Part shown: in pieces, positions 9,125-17,620 of the stretch
How the letters are laid out: each line of letters starts with the position of its first letter
How positions within the stretch are numbered: position 1 is the first letter of the stretch
From: Citrobacter freundii
Lineage (GTDB): Bacteria; Pseudomonadota; Gammaproteobacteria; Enterobacterales; Enterobacteriaceae
Length of the DNA: 64,000 nt
Direction of reading: 5' to 3'
Assembly (NCBI RefSeq): GCF_029717145.1
Contig: NZ_CP099222.1
Location: 2,852,001-2,916,000, forward strand
Program-made: the position numbers and the translations under genes
Notes under the pieces: model-generated
Told to the model about the DNA's origin: nothing
Databases searched by the model: none
What the model saw: the letters and a program-made list of their open reading frames with translations, nothing else

Positions 9125-9463
9125 ATGGAGTTTGGAATGAAACGTGTGGTGGCATCTGTTCAGGTGGTTGCCATCCTCAACAGGGTTTATAACGGCAGCC
9201 CTGTTTCCGTCGCATCTATCAGTAAGGAATCAAAGCTGTCTGTATCTTACCTCGAGCAGATTTTCTCGAAGCTGCGCAGCAGTGAAATCGTCACCAGCCA
9301 GCGTGGCGCTGGTGGCGGGTACCACCTTAGCAAAGCAAACCCCAGCGTGGCTGACGTCGTTCGCGCCGTTACTCACACGCCTGATTCATTTGAACCCGTA
9401 CTGAATGCTCTGGAGTGGGTCCCCGTTGCACAGCTGGTGCAGGGAAAATCCCCTACCCCATAA
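9125..9463 (+). CDS. Rrf2-family transcriptional regulator in prophage
   Basis: A winged-helix protein of 112 residues from ATG 9125 (AAGGAAG site); an upstream ATG at 9092 is less likely. The signature LSVSYLEQIFSKLRSSEIVTSQRGAGGGYHLSK is diagnostic for the IscR/Rrf2 family. The [2Fe-2S]-binding cysteines of IscR are absent, so it probably does not sense iron-sulfur status. It sits between the early leader peptide and recE; a GC-rich hairpin follows at 9471-9489. Confidence 0.8.
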   Translation: MEFGMKRVVASVQVVAILNRVYNGSPVSVASISKESKLSVSYLEQIFSKLRSSEIVTSQRGAGGGYHLSKANPSVADVVRAVTHTPDSFEPVLNALEWVPVAQLVQGKSPTP

Positions 9464-9604
9464 AGCACAAAACCCGCGCTTGGCGGGTTAAGTACCCGGT
9501 CAGCTGACCAAAGCTTTCCGGAACGAGTTTTGACCAATAACCACTACCTTAGGCGGCGATCATCAGCTGCCGGGTATCTTACAATCCTATGGAGCCCGAA
9601 CGCA

Positions 9605-12076
9605 ATGTTAACGTATGCGTATCTTATTAAAGCCAAAGCGAAAGCAACTGAGGCAAAAAACCTGTTTTGCTGGTTCTCTGCGAAATCAGATTCCCGTGCA
9701 GAACGCGAAATCCTCAATATTCTCGAAGACAACAATATTGCCGTCGGTCGTGGCGCCGACTATCAATTACCTGTCCGCACCAACTGGTTTGTTGTTGACG
9801 ATCTTCCTGAGGAAAGCACACTTGATGACACATGGTGCGATCGTTACGAACTGGCAGAAGACCAGCAAACGTGGCAACTGAAACAGAAGCAGGATAATGA
9901 AAATCTGGAGGCTTCTAGCCAGCAAAAACCTGAAACCTCCAGTGCCAATGTACCCACCAGCGATGCGCCAGCATTGCTCCGCCCCATATCTCGCCTGCGC
10001 CTGTCTCAGCGGCTGATTGCGCACCTGTTAAATGACGGTGAAGAGAAGGAAATCAGTGAAGCGCGGCACGTCCAGATCGGACAAATGGAACTGGACGAAA
10101 ATGATCTCTATATACAAAACCTGTTACTGGCCGTTGCAAATGTGCCAGCGGCGAAAGAGCTTTCTGCTCATGTCGAGTGGAACCTGGCAAACGCAATAAA
10201 AGAAGTCTTCGACCGTGAGCAGGTCTATAACATTGCTTCATTTGAGGAATTTATTACCGAATGGATTGCGGAACCGAAAGCGCGGACTCAAACCGTGCAG
10301 GAGTGGGTTATCGATAAGAAAGCACGAATTGTGGGTGATGAGCCCACCGTTCCACCTGTAACGCCAGAACTCATTACCGTTGCGACTCTCCCGCTACGCC
10401 AGCGCCTTTTGGCTCAGTTTATTTCTGATGAATATGCTTACCATATTGATACTGAACAGAAGAAAACCATTCAGGAACTTGAGCTGGATGTGGATAACAG
10501 CTATGTGCAGAACCTGCTGCTTGCCGCCGAGAATGTAGAACCATTCAGGAAAGCGCCAGAGATCGATATCTGGAAAATTGTCAGCGCGCTAAAAACTATT
10601 TTCCCGGTTGATGGTAAACGAGTGGATCTGTCTACCGTAATTCAGTTTTTTAAGGCCTGGTTCAGTACTGAACACATTGACCGCGGATTGCTGGTTAAAG
10701 AGTGGTGTAAGGGAAATCGTGTGTCGCAGATTCAGCGCACTGATACTGGAACGAACGCTGGTGGTGGCAATAAGACTGATCGCAATACCGATTATGCTCA
10801 TACACTGGATACGCTCGACGTTGAGATTGCGCTGGCCACTCTTCCAATGGATTTCAATATCTACGACATCCCGGGTGGGGTCTACCGCCGGGCAAAAGAG
10901 ATCGTCACCAAAAAAGAGAGTCCTTTTAAGGAATGGTCGGAAGCACTGCGAAAAAGCGCTGGCATTCTGGACTATTCGCGAGCCGCTATCTTTGCGCTTA
11001 TCCGCGGTACATCATCCGAACTGGTTAAATTTCCTGGTCGGCTGCAGGCCTATATCAACGCAAACCTGACAGAAAGCAACCATGAAACACCATGCCAGGA
11101 AACCCTGCTGGCGGCTGGTCATGTGCCAGAAAAAAGCTGGGAAAACGAGGTTAACGAGAAAGTCACAGCTGAACAGAAGGCAGGAGTCGAACAACCAGAA
11201 ATCGCTAACATGGGCAACGGCGTGTTCTCCATCGATGGCCTGATGGGTAACCAGCCAGCACACGCACTTTCTGTCGTAGACCAGGTACGCCAGCGCGCCG
11301 TCGAGAATAAGTTACATAATACCAATACAGAGGAAGCCACCAGCAATGTGCAGATGGAAGAAACTGACAACAACGAAATCAAAGCTAATCCTGAAGTGTC
11401 TCAGAGCGAAACAGCAGTTTTGCCAGTTAAAAGCGCTGATGCAACTGGTGACGCGTCAGCTTCTCTGAATAATGAACCCGTTCACCATATTGATACGGAT
11501 CCCCTGAACGCTTTTTATACTCACCTGATGGTTGATATGGAAACTATGGGCAACAGTCCTGATGCCCCAATAGTCTCTATTGGCGCAGTATTTTTTGATC
11601 CTTCAACTGGTAACACTGGTGCCGAGTTTTACCAGGTTGTCAGTCTGGAGTCATCGATGTCGTTTGGCATGAAACCGGATGCCTCTACAATTCAGTGGTG
11701 GCTGAAACAATCATCTGAAGCACGCTCAGCCATTCTTGTTGATGAAGCCATGGGGCTGCTTGAGACTCTCGAACTTCTGGCTGACTTTATTGCTGAAAAT
11801 GCTGCTAACGGTAGTCACACCGTTCAGGTGTGGGGTAATGGATGCTCGTTTGATAACGTCATTCTTCGCCGCGCATACACGTTAACAGATACCCCCTTCG
11901 CTGTTCCGTTCTGGAATGACAGGGACGTAAGGACCATGGTCGAACTGGGTAAATCTGTCGGTATCAATCCACGCTTCGACATCCCGTTTGAAGGTGACAT
12001 GCACAATGCGCTTTCTGACGCCCGACATCAGGTCAAATACGTCTCTGCAATCTGGCAACGCTTGACCGCAAACTGA
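9605..12076 (+). CDS. RecE-like exonuclease with DEDD 3'-5' exonuclease domain
   Basis: An 823-residue protein from ATG 9605 (GGAG site); an upstream ATG at 9530 is also in frame. The N-terminal third and middle resemble the non-catalytic part of Rac RecE (VVDDLPEESTLDDTW and the strongly conserved DRGLLVKEWCKGNRVS). The C-terminus is not the RecE nuclease core; it is a DnaQ-like exonuclease of Rv2179c type, with MVDMETMG as the first acidic motif and HNALSDARHQ as the last. A low-complexity acidic linker joins them. Likely a prophage recombination nuclease; no RecT/Bet partner is in the window. Confidence 0.75.
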   Translation: MLTYAYLIKAKAKATEAKNLFCWFSAKSDSRAEREILNILEDNNIAVGRGADYQLPVRTNWFVVDDLPEESTLDDTWCDRYELAEDQQTWQLKQKQDNENLEASSQQKPETSSANVPTSDAPALLRPISRLRLSQRLIAHLLNDGEEKEISEARHVQIGQMELDENDLYIQNLLLAVANVPAAKELSAHVEWNLANAIKEVFDREQVYNIASFEEFITEWIAEPKARTQTVQEWVIDKKARIVGDEPTVPPVTPELITVATLPLRQRLLAQFISDEYAYHIDTEQKKTIQELELDVDNSYVQNLLLAAENVEPFRKAPEIDIWKIVSALKTIFPVDGKRVDLSTVIQFFKAWFSTEHIDRGLLVKEWCKGNRVSQIQRTDTGTNAGGGNKTDRNTDYAHTLDTLDVEIALATLPMDFNIYDIPGGVYRRAKEIVTKKESPFKEWSEALRKSAGILDYSRAAIFALIRGTSSELVKFPGRLQAYINANLTESNHETPCQETLLAAGHVPEKSWENEVNEKVTAEQKAGVEQPEIANMGNGVFSIDGLMGNQPAHALSVVDQVRQRAVENKLHNTNTEEATSNVQMEETDNNEIKANPEVSQSETAVLPVKSADATGDASASLNNEPVHHIDTDPLNAFYTHLMVDMETMGNSPDAPIVSIGAVFFDPSTGNTGAEFYQVVSLESSMSFGMKPDASTIQWWLKQSSEARSAILVDEAMGLLETLELLADFIAENAANGSHTVQVWGNGCSFDNVILRRAYTLTDTPFAVPFWNDRDVRTMVELGKSVGINPRFDIPFEGDMHNALSDARHQVKYVSAIWQRLTAN

Positions 12077-12146
12077 TTTTCTAATTTCACAATTTATGGA
12101 TCCTGCCTGGTATGTTTTTACAGGCAGGCCATCAGAGAGATGAGCT

Positions 12147-12389
12147 ATGCACGAACTTACACTGTCTCCTCAGGAAATTGCAGAAATTACTGGCTATCAG
12201 CGCTACACCCACCAGCAGCGACAGCTGCGGTGTCACGGCATACCGTTCACCACTGATGGGCGGAACCGCCCAATTGTATTGCGCAGAAGTATTGATCCCG
12301 GAGTTTCTGAATTACCTAAGGTCGATGAATATGTTGCACTTGAGCCAAATTACGACGCAATCAATGGGCAGACCAAGAAAAGATCCTAA
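12147..12389 (+). CDS. DUF4224 protein, excisionase-like
   Basis: An 80-residue protein starting MHELTLSPQEIAEITGYQR, the hallmark of the DUF4224 family found directly upstream of phage integrases. Its HTH-like N-terminus suggests a recombination directionality factor. It overlaps the integrase start (12364) by 26 bp, implying translational coupling. Confidence 0.7.
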   Translation: MHELTLSPQEIAEITGYQRYTHQQRQLRCHGIPFTTDGRNRPIVLRRSIDPGVSELPKVDEYVALEPNYDAINGQTKKRS

Positions 12390-13407
12390 AGACAAGCACC
12401 TCCCGCCACGCGTAACTAAAAACCGTTATAGCTATGTGTGGAAGCCAAAAGGAACAAAACAAAGCGTAACCCTTGCACCTATTACCGGGACGAGTATGTC
12501 CCGGCTATGGGCGCGTTATGAGGAAGAAAAAGCCAAGCGTTCAGACGTAATGACATTTTCTAAATTATGGAAGTTATTCACCAGCAGCCCAGCTTTTGCT
12601 GAACTTGCTCCGCGGACACAGACTGATTACAGGTCGTATGAAAAAAACCTGCTCCCAGTGTTCGGGAATATGAGAGCAGATGACATAAAAATTGAGATGG
12701 TCAGGATCTATATGGATAAACGTGGCCAACGCAGTATTAACCAGGCAAACCAGGAACTCGGCGGGATGTCGCGTGTTTTCTCATGGGGATATGAACGAGG
12801 TTACGTGAAAGGAAATCCGTGCAAAGGAGTACGCAAGTTCTCTTTAAAAGCCCGTGACGTGTACGTGACAGACGAAGAATATCAGGCAATTTATGAAGAG
12901 GCGGCACCAGCTCTCCGAGTTGGCATGGAGATATCTTACTTATGTGCGGCTCGCGTTTCGGATGTTCTTTCTCTCAAATGGTCGCAAGTAAGCGAGGAAG
13001 GCATTTTTATCCAGCAGGGAAAGACCGGGACTAAACAAATAAAAGTCTGGACTGAACGGCTTCATAACGCCATCGAACTTGCAAAAACTCTGGGTGGGCG
13101 GGAAACGGTTATCTGTAGCAGCAAAAAAACTAAATACTCGAAAAGTGGGTTTAACGATCTGTGGGAAACAGCAAGGGAAGCAGCAGGAAGAAAACTTGAT
13201 AGAAAACTGCCGTGTACTTTTCATGATCTCAAAGCCAAGGGGATATCAGATTACGAAGGCTCGAGTAAGGACAAACAACTATTCTCAGGTCACAAAACTG
13301 AAAGCCAAGTTGTGGTTTATGACAGAAAAGTGAAAATTTCTCCCACATTGGATCTTCCAGTATTGGGCAAATCAGAAGATGATGATGGCGAGTTTTATAC
13401 CAAGTGA
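12364..13407 (+). CDS. Prophage tyrosine integrase (serU-specific)
   Basis: A 347-residue tyrosine recombinase from ATG 12364 (MGRPRKDPKDKHLPPRV); the frame is open further upstream, but that part is shared with the DUF4224 gene. Visible are the SAM-like core-binding region (FSKLWKLF), the first catalytic Arg (CAARVSDVLSLKW), the HxxR box in the variant form HDLK, a later GH pair (SGHKTE) and the nucleophile Tyr (VVVYDRK). The gene ends 66 bp from the 3' end of tRNA-Ser, the expected attachment site. Confidence 0.85.
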   Translation: MGRPRKDPKDKHLPPRVTKNRYSYVWKPKGTKQSVTLAPITGTSMSRLWARYEEEKAKRSDVMTFSKLWKLFTSSPAFAELAPRTQTDYRSYEKNLLPVFGNMRADDIKIEMVRIYMDKRGQRSINQANQELGGMSRVFSWGYERGYVKGNPCKGVRKFSLKARDVYVTDEEYQAIYEEAAPALRVGMEISYLCAARVSDVLSLKWSQVSEEGIFIQQGKTGTKQIKVWTERLHNAIELAKTLGGRETVICSSKKTKYSKSGFNDLWETAREAAGRKLDRKLPCTFHDLKAKGISDYEGSSKDKQLFSGHKTESQVVVYDRKVKISPTLDLPVLGKSEDDDGEFYTK

Positions 13408-13473
13408 ATATACCAACACTATACCAAGTGTGACATGAGTCGTTGAAAGGAATTGAGCTAAGTGTTTGAATAG

Positions 13474-13563
13474 TGGCGGAGAGAGGGGGATTTGAACCCC
13501 CGGTAGAGTTGCCCCTACTCCGGTTTTCGAGACCGGTCCATTCAGCCGCTCTGGCATCTCTCC
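13474..13563 (-). tRNA. serU: tRNA-Ser (anticodon CGA)
   Basis: A 90-nt class II tRNA with CCA encoded, acceptor GGAGAGA/TCTCTCC, long variable arm and anticodon CGA within CGGTCTCGAAAACCG. It matches E. coli serU at nearly every position and, as in E. coli, lies next to mtfA. Its 3' end faces the prophage integrase. Confidence 0.97.
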
Positions 13564-13656
13564 GTTCTGGCGGTTGCCATGATGCCAGGTAATTTGGCAT
13601 TTTAACAGACCCCGTTCCGTCAATTTCGTTCAAGTGACGAGTTTGCGAGCAAAACG

Positions 13657-14454
13657 ATGATTAAGTGGCCCTGGAAAGAGCAAGAAACAACCCGGAATGA
13701 TGACTGGCCGTGGGATGACGCCCTGGCAATTCCTCTTCTGGTGAATCTCACTGAGCAAGAACAAGCCAGACTTATCGCGCTGGCTGAGCGTTTTTTACAG
13801 CAAAAAAGGTTAGTTGCACTGCAGGGACTTGAACTGGATCCGCTAAAAAGTGCGCGTATTGCTCTGCTTTTCTGTTTGCCCATTCTGGAATTGGGTATCG
13901 AGTGGCTTGATGGTTTTCATGAAGTTCTGATCTACCCTGCCCCGTTTGTCGTGGATGATGAATGGGAGGATGACATTGGATTGGTGCATAATCAACGCGT
14001 TGTTCAGTCCGGGCAAAGCTGGCAGCAGGGTCCAATTATCCTGAACTGGCTCGATATTCAGGACTCCTTCGATGCTTCGGGTTTTAATCTGATTATCCAT
14101 GAAGTGGCGCACAAGCTGGATATGCGTAATGGCGATCGGGCCAGCGGTATTCCGGCGATCCCGCTGCGGGATATCGCTGGCTGGGAACACGATCTGCATG
14201 CTGCTATGAATAACATTCAGGATGAAGTCGACCTGGTGGGTGAAACTGCTTGCAGTATAGACGCCTATGCTGCGACCGATCCTGCCGAATGTTTTGCCGT
14301 GTTATCGGAATATTACTTCAGCGCACCCGAATTATTTGCACCTCGTTTTCCTGCACTATGGCAGCGTTTTTCCCAGTTTTATCGGCAGAATCCCCTGCAA
14401 CGACTACGCGATAACCGGGAAGATGAGAATAATCGCTCATCGAATGTGCATTAA
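13657..14454 (+). CDS. mtfA: Mlc titration factor / metallopeptidase MtfA
   Basis: A 265-residue cytosolic zinc-peptidase-like protein that binds the glucose repressor Mlc (DgsA) and so raises ptsG expression. The zinc motif HEVAH is seen in [18 protein letters not shown], with a downstream glutamate ([14 protein letters not shown]) as third ligand. Context serU-mtfA-asn tRNA matches E. coli. Its regulatory target ptsG is also in this window at 52867-54300. Confidence 0.95.
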   Translation: MIKWPWKEQETTRNDDWPWDDALAIPLLVNLTEQEQARLIALAERFLQQKRLVALQGLELDPLKSARIALLFCLPILELGIEWLDGFHEVLIYPAPFVVDDEWEDDIGLVHNQRVVQSGQSWQQGPIILNWLDIQDSFDASGFNLIIHEVAHKLDMRNGDRASGIPAIPLRDIAGWEHDLHAAMNNIQDEVDLVGETACSIDAYAATDPAECFAVLSEYYFSAPELFAPRFPALWQRFSQFYRQNPLQRLRDNREDENNRSSNVH

Positions 14455-14507
14455 TACTGCATTTTGAGGATTAATTAACCAATTGAAATGACGTGCTAAT
14501 TTTACTG

Positions 14508-14536
14508 TTGACACGTCATGGTGAGGTCAGTAATAT
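14508..14536 (+). promoter_or_regulatory. Promoter of tRNA-Asn copy 1
   Basis: TTGACA at 14508-14513 and TAATAT at 14531-14536 with 17-bp spacing, followed by a GC-rich discriminator (GCGCCTCG), typical of a stringently controlled stable-RNA promoter. The 24 bp before the tRNA are identical to those before copy 2. Confidence 0.85.
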
Positions 14537-14554
14537 GCGCCTCGTTCACACGAT

Positions 14555-14630
14555 TCCTCTGTAGTTCAGTCGGTAGAACGGCGGACTGTTAATCCGTATG
14601 TCACTGGTTCGAGTCCAGTCAGAGGAGCCA
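14555..14630 (+). tRNA. asnT: tRNA-Asn (anticodon GUU), copy 1
   Basis: A 76-nt tRNA with CCA encoded, anticodon GTT in GGACTGTTAATCC. Identical to the copy at 23625-23700. The symbol follows its position after mtfA, as in E. coli. No terminator follows directly; integrase debris does, the sign of an old island. Confidence 0.95.
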
Positions 14631-14790
14631 AATTCTTGTTTTCGTGCAGCTTCATTAATACCTGTATGGTTTTAATACAACAGCTTAGCGTGAAAACTTC
14701 TCCTGATGCATTTTGATTTTATCCTCCGCATCGGGAAAAATTGGTGGTCAAATCTGGGGTCCGGTTCGTTCTATTATGGAGTGACCCCAT

Positions 14791-14940
14791 ATGTCTCTTA
14801 CCGACACCAAAATCCGCAGTCTCAAACCATCTGATAAACCCTTTAAGATTTCTGACTCTCACGATCTGTATCTTCTGATTAAACCGGGCCGACTCACGTC
14901 ACTGGTATCTCAAGTATCGTAGTGACGGCAAAGTGAAAAG
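14791..14940 (+). pseudogene. P4-type integrase remnant behind tRNA-Asn
   Basis: From ATG 14791 the frame reads MSLTDTKIRSLKPSDKPFKI, a typical P4-family integrase N-terminus. After about 35 codons a frameshift near 14890 interrupts it; the next frame continues with SRHWYLKYRSDGKVKR, again integrase-like, and then homology stops at about 14940. The rest is deleted. It marks an older insertion at this tRNA gene. Confidence 0.7.
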
Positions 14941-15090
14941 AGAAAAAGCAGTGCGAAGAGATCCATGCGGCGATTGTGATCAGTGCTCACAATCGCCGGA
15001 CCGCTTTTCGGCAGTCTCTCACGAGATTTAACAAGCAGACCCAGCCACCGCCACAGCCAGACAGCTCTATTCGAAAATGAAACGTTACCA
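14910..15090 (-). pseudogene. PlsC-type acyltransferase N-terminal fragment
   Basis: The minus strand reads WLGLLVKSRERLPKSGPAIV followed by STDHNRRMDLFALLFLF, which matches the start of a lysophospholipid acyltransferase including the catalytic HX4D motif (HNRRMD). The protein ends after about 15 further residues, where the integrase remnant begins. It overlaps the 3' end of the ankyrin gene in another frame. Probably debris of the lipid/glycosyltransferase cluster at 17621-21132. Confidence 0.55.
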
Positions 15091-17541
15091 GAAACGTTTT
15101 CTGAGTGCGGTTTCAATCTCGATATCAACGCAGTAGAACTGCAAAATCACCCACACGGCATCGACCAACGCCTCGGTCAACGCCGGATAATCATCATTAA
15201 TGATGGTGTTGATTTGCTCGACGGATTCATCAAGATATTCCTGAATACTCTCTTCAAATTCCTCTTTGGTCGCTTGATTGCGAAAAAAGCTGAAGGTATC
15301 CAGTTTTTCAATTAACAGATCGAGTTGTTCTTCAATACCGTTTAACTGCGCAGGCGTGACGTCAGGATCACGGGCGATCAGTGTAAAAAAGCTCTGCACT
15401 TTGGCTTTAAGTTCGATAATCGTCGGAAGATGAAGTTTATCCGATGCCGCACTGCTGGCCTCAGGTCCGGTTTTTGTTACGAACGGCTGTGGTTCTCCTG
15501 CCCCGACGCCAGCTTTAACTTCGGTATGGGGTAAGGCTGGCTCGACTACTTCGCTTTCTTCTTCAGTTGGGAGTGACGTAACCTCTTGCGCCGTTTCGCC
15601 GTTGATATATTGGCGTAGACGACGGTGGAAATAGCTCTCCGGCTCTGCAAAGACAAGCGCGTGTTCACGTTGTGCCTGGCTATACGGCACCATCTGGAGA
15701 AGTGCTTCAAATATCTCTTTATGATCCAATTCGATTGCCGCCACGAGTGGACTGTTACCACGGCAATTCTCTACGGCCAGGTCAGCACCATACTGCTGTA
15801 ATAACTTCAGGATCCGCACAGCCGTGGATTCAAAACGGGGAAATTCATTTGAGACACCGCCGGTGACGGCACACAGGGCAGGTGTGAAACCCTCACCATT
15901 CTTCACATGCGGGTTTGCCCCTTGCTCCAGGAGCAGTTCGACACAGGATTGAGCACCGTAGTAACAGGCGCACATCAACGGTGTAAATCGTTCATCGACT
16001 GAAAACTCTTCGAGTTTTGCGCCATGTTGTAACAGCAACTGAACGGTTTGACGCCGTATTGGGCCGGTTATTGCGTCTATAGAGTAGGTAGAAATCGCTT
16101 TATGTAATATCGGCGAGTTATCGAAACCACAATGGGTATGAATATCGCCCCCTTGGTTAATCAGCCATTCAAGGAGTTGACTGCGGCAAGAAATAGCCGC
16201 GGCTGAGACAAAGTTAGTAGCGTAAATATTGGTCAGGTTTAAATCGAGTCCCTTAGGTAGCAAATACTCCATCACCTGAATGATCGTTTCTTGATCTTCT
16301 TTCCATGAACCACGCTGGGTGATGGTCAGTAAGGTCGGTTCTTCTACAGCACCAAATTTCTTATTGATATCGAGACCATACTGTAAAAAGAGATCGAGAA
16401 ACTGGGGTAAAAACGTTCTGTTTTTTACCATGGGGAAGACCAGTAATCGTAAATTTGACCAAATCAACATCTCATAGGATTCACCTGAATTGACAAATTC
16501 ACTATTGGGGTCAGCGCCATATTTAAGTAACAGCTCAAGAGCCTGATAGATGTAGTCACGTTGATCGGGGTCAGTATATTTGTCATTGTCCAGGTACTGG
16601 CTGATCAACGGTGCCTGGTAAGATTCTGGTGGCGTCATCTTATAGATGCGATTGATATCGACGGTCACCTTAAGCAGTTTCTCGACAATTCTCAAATCAA
16701 ACTTAGATTTCAGTGCCGCATAGACCAGACTTTTGGCGCGTGAATCGGCTTTCAGTTGTGGCAAATTGTCGAGTAAATATTCGCAGAAGTCCTGTGCGTT
16801 GGCATAAACGCACAATTCCAACAAATTGGCGTCATCCCAAAAACTGCTATCATTGGCCATAATGTAGCGTTCTTTTTTAAAGTCAGGAAACCGTTTCACC
16901 AACGGCGCAAAGGTTTCAAGCCCCCAAAACTCACTCGCAAAAATAATATTTTCGATTAGCGCAGACGCTTCGATATCCAGCGCAATATCTTTATTTATGA
17001 TATGTATAAAAAGGTCTTTACTTCTTTCAGAATATAATATCTCCAGCGGAAGATTAAATTCACCATTGGTCCAAAAACTCACAGGCTTATTGATATCTAA
17101 ATGAGCGTCAAGCAGAAGGTCAATCATATCTCTGCGTTGATAATCCTGGTAGGTATACTGTGGCTCGGGGTGATAAAGGTAATTAAGCCAACAATTATTG
17201 TAGCGATTTTGATAATAAAGATCGGCACCTAAAGTGAGGTAAAACCTCACCAACGCCGTATTATTAAACTCAATAGCTGAATGAAAGGCGCTAAAACCAT
17301 TGCACTCAATTTTCGCCCCTTTATCGAATAAGTATTGTACCAGGGAGATATCTGACTCGGGACTGCGTGAGAGAGGAACCAGAACGTTACAAGGGGAAAT
17401 ATCGGGATCAATAAAATTGATATCCCCTCCATTAGCAAGGTACGTCTCAATTTTTTGTATTTTTTTAGAGGTGGATAGTTTGCTGTCTAAGCAAATTTTC
17501 CGTAGCGTGAGTTTACTATCCTTAAAAATCCAGTTCAGCAT
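15085..17541 (-). CDS. Large ankyrin-repeat protein
   Basis: An 818-residue protein without signal peptide or membrane segment. Ankyrin-type units run from about residue 30 to 640: for example DISLVQYLFDKGAKIECNGF near 80, then near 540 TPLMCACYYGAQSCVELLLEQGA and TPALCAVTGG. Residues about 650-700 are a Pro/Glu-rich linker, and the last 110 residues form an acidic helical domain (TIIELKAKVQSFFTLIARD...). Function is unknown; such proteins usually mediate protein binding. AT content is higher than in the core genes, suggesting acquisition. Confidence 0.75.
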   Translation of the reverse strand: MLNWIFKDSKLTLRKICLDSKLSTSKKIQKIETYLANGGDINFIDPDISPCNVLVPLSRSPESDISLVQYLFDKGAKIECNGFSAFHSAIEFNNTALVRFYLTLGADLYYQNRYNNCWLNYLYHPEPQYTYQDYQRRDMIDLLLDAHLDINKPVSFWTNGEFNLPLEILYSERSKDLFIHIINKDIALDIEASALIENIIFASEFWGLETFAPLVKRFPDFKKERYIMANDSSFWDDANLLELCVYANAQDFCEYLLDNLPQLKADSRAKSLVYAALKSKFDLRIVEKLLKVTVDINRIYKMTPPESYQAPLISQYLDNDKYTDPDQRDYIYQALELLLKYGADPNSEFVNSGESYEMLIWSNLRLLVFPMVKNRTFLPQFLDLFLQYGLDINKKFGAVEEPTLLTITQRGSWKEDQETIIQVMEYLLPKGLDLNLTNIYATNFVSAAAISCRSQLLEWLINQGGDIHTHCGFDNSPILHKAISTYSIDAITGPIRRQTVQLLLQHGAKLEEFSVDERFTPLMCACYYGAQSCVELLLEQGANPHVKNGEGFTPALCAVTGGVSNEFPRFESTAVRILKLLQQYGADLAVENCRGNSPLVAAIELDHKEIFEALLQMVPYSQAQREHALVFAEPESYFHRRLRQYINGETAQEVTSLPTEEESEVVEPALPHTEVKAGVGAGEPQPFVTKTGPEASSAASDKLHLPTIIELKAKVQSFFTLIARDPDVTPAQLNGIEEQLDLLIEKLDTFSFFRNQATKEEFEESIQEYLDESVEQINTIINDDYPALTEALVDAVWVILQFYCVDIEIETALRKRFW

Positions 17542-17620
17542 AAAATTCCTTATCAGGGGCTAATAATCGCAGACGTTCACACACTTTAGTCAATCGTAAT
17601 TCAGGTCAATCTCGTTGAAT

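Noticed and set aside
13229..13633. Minus-strand open frame across tRNA-Ser
   Set aside because: Covers a tRNA gene and the end of the integrase gene; not a real gene.
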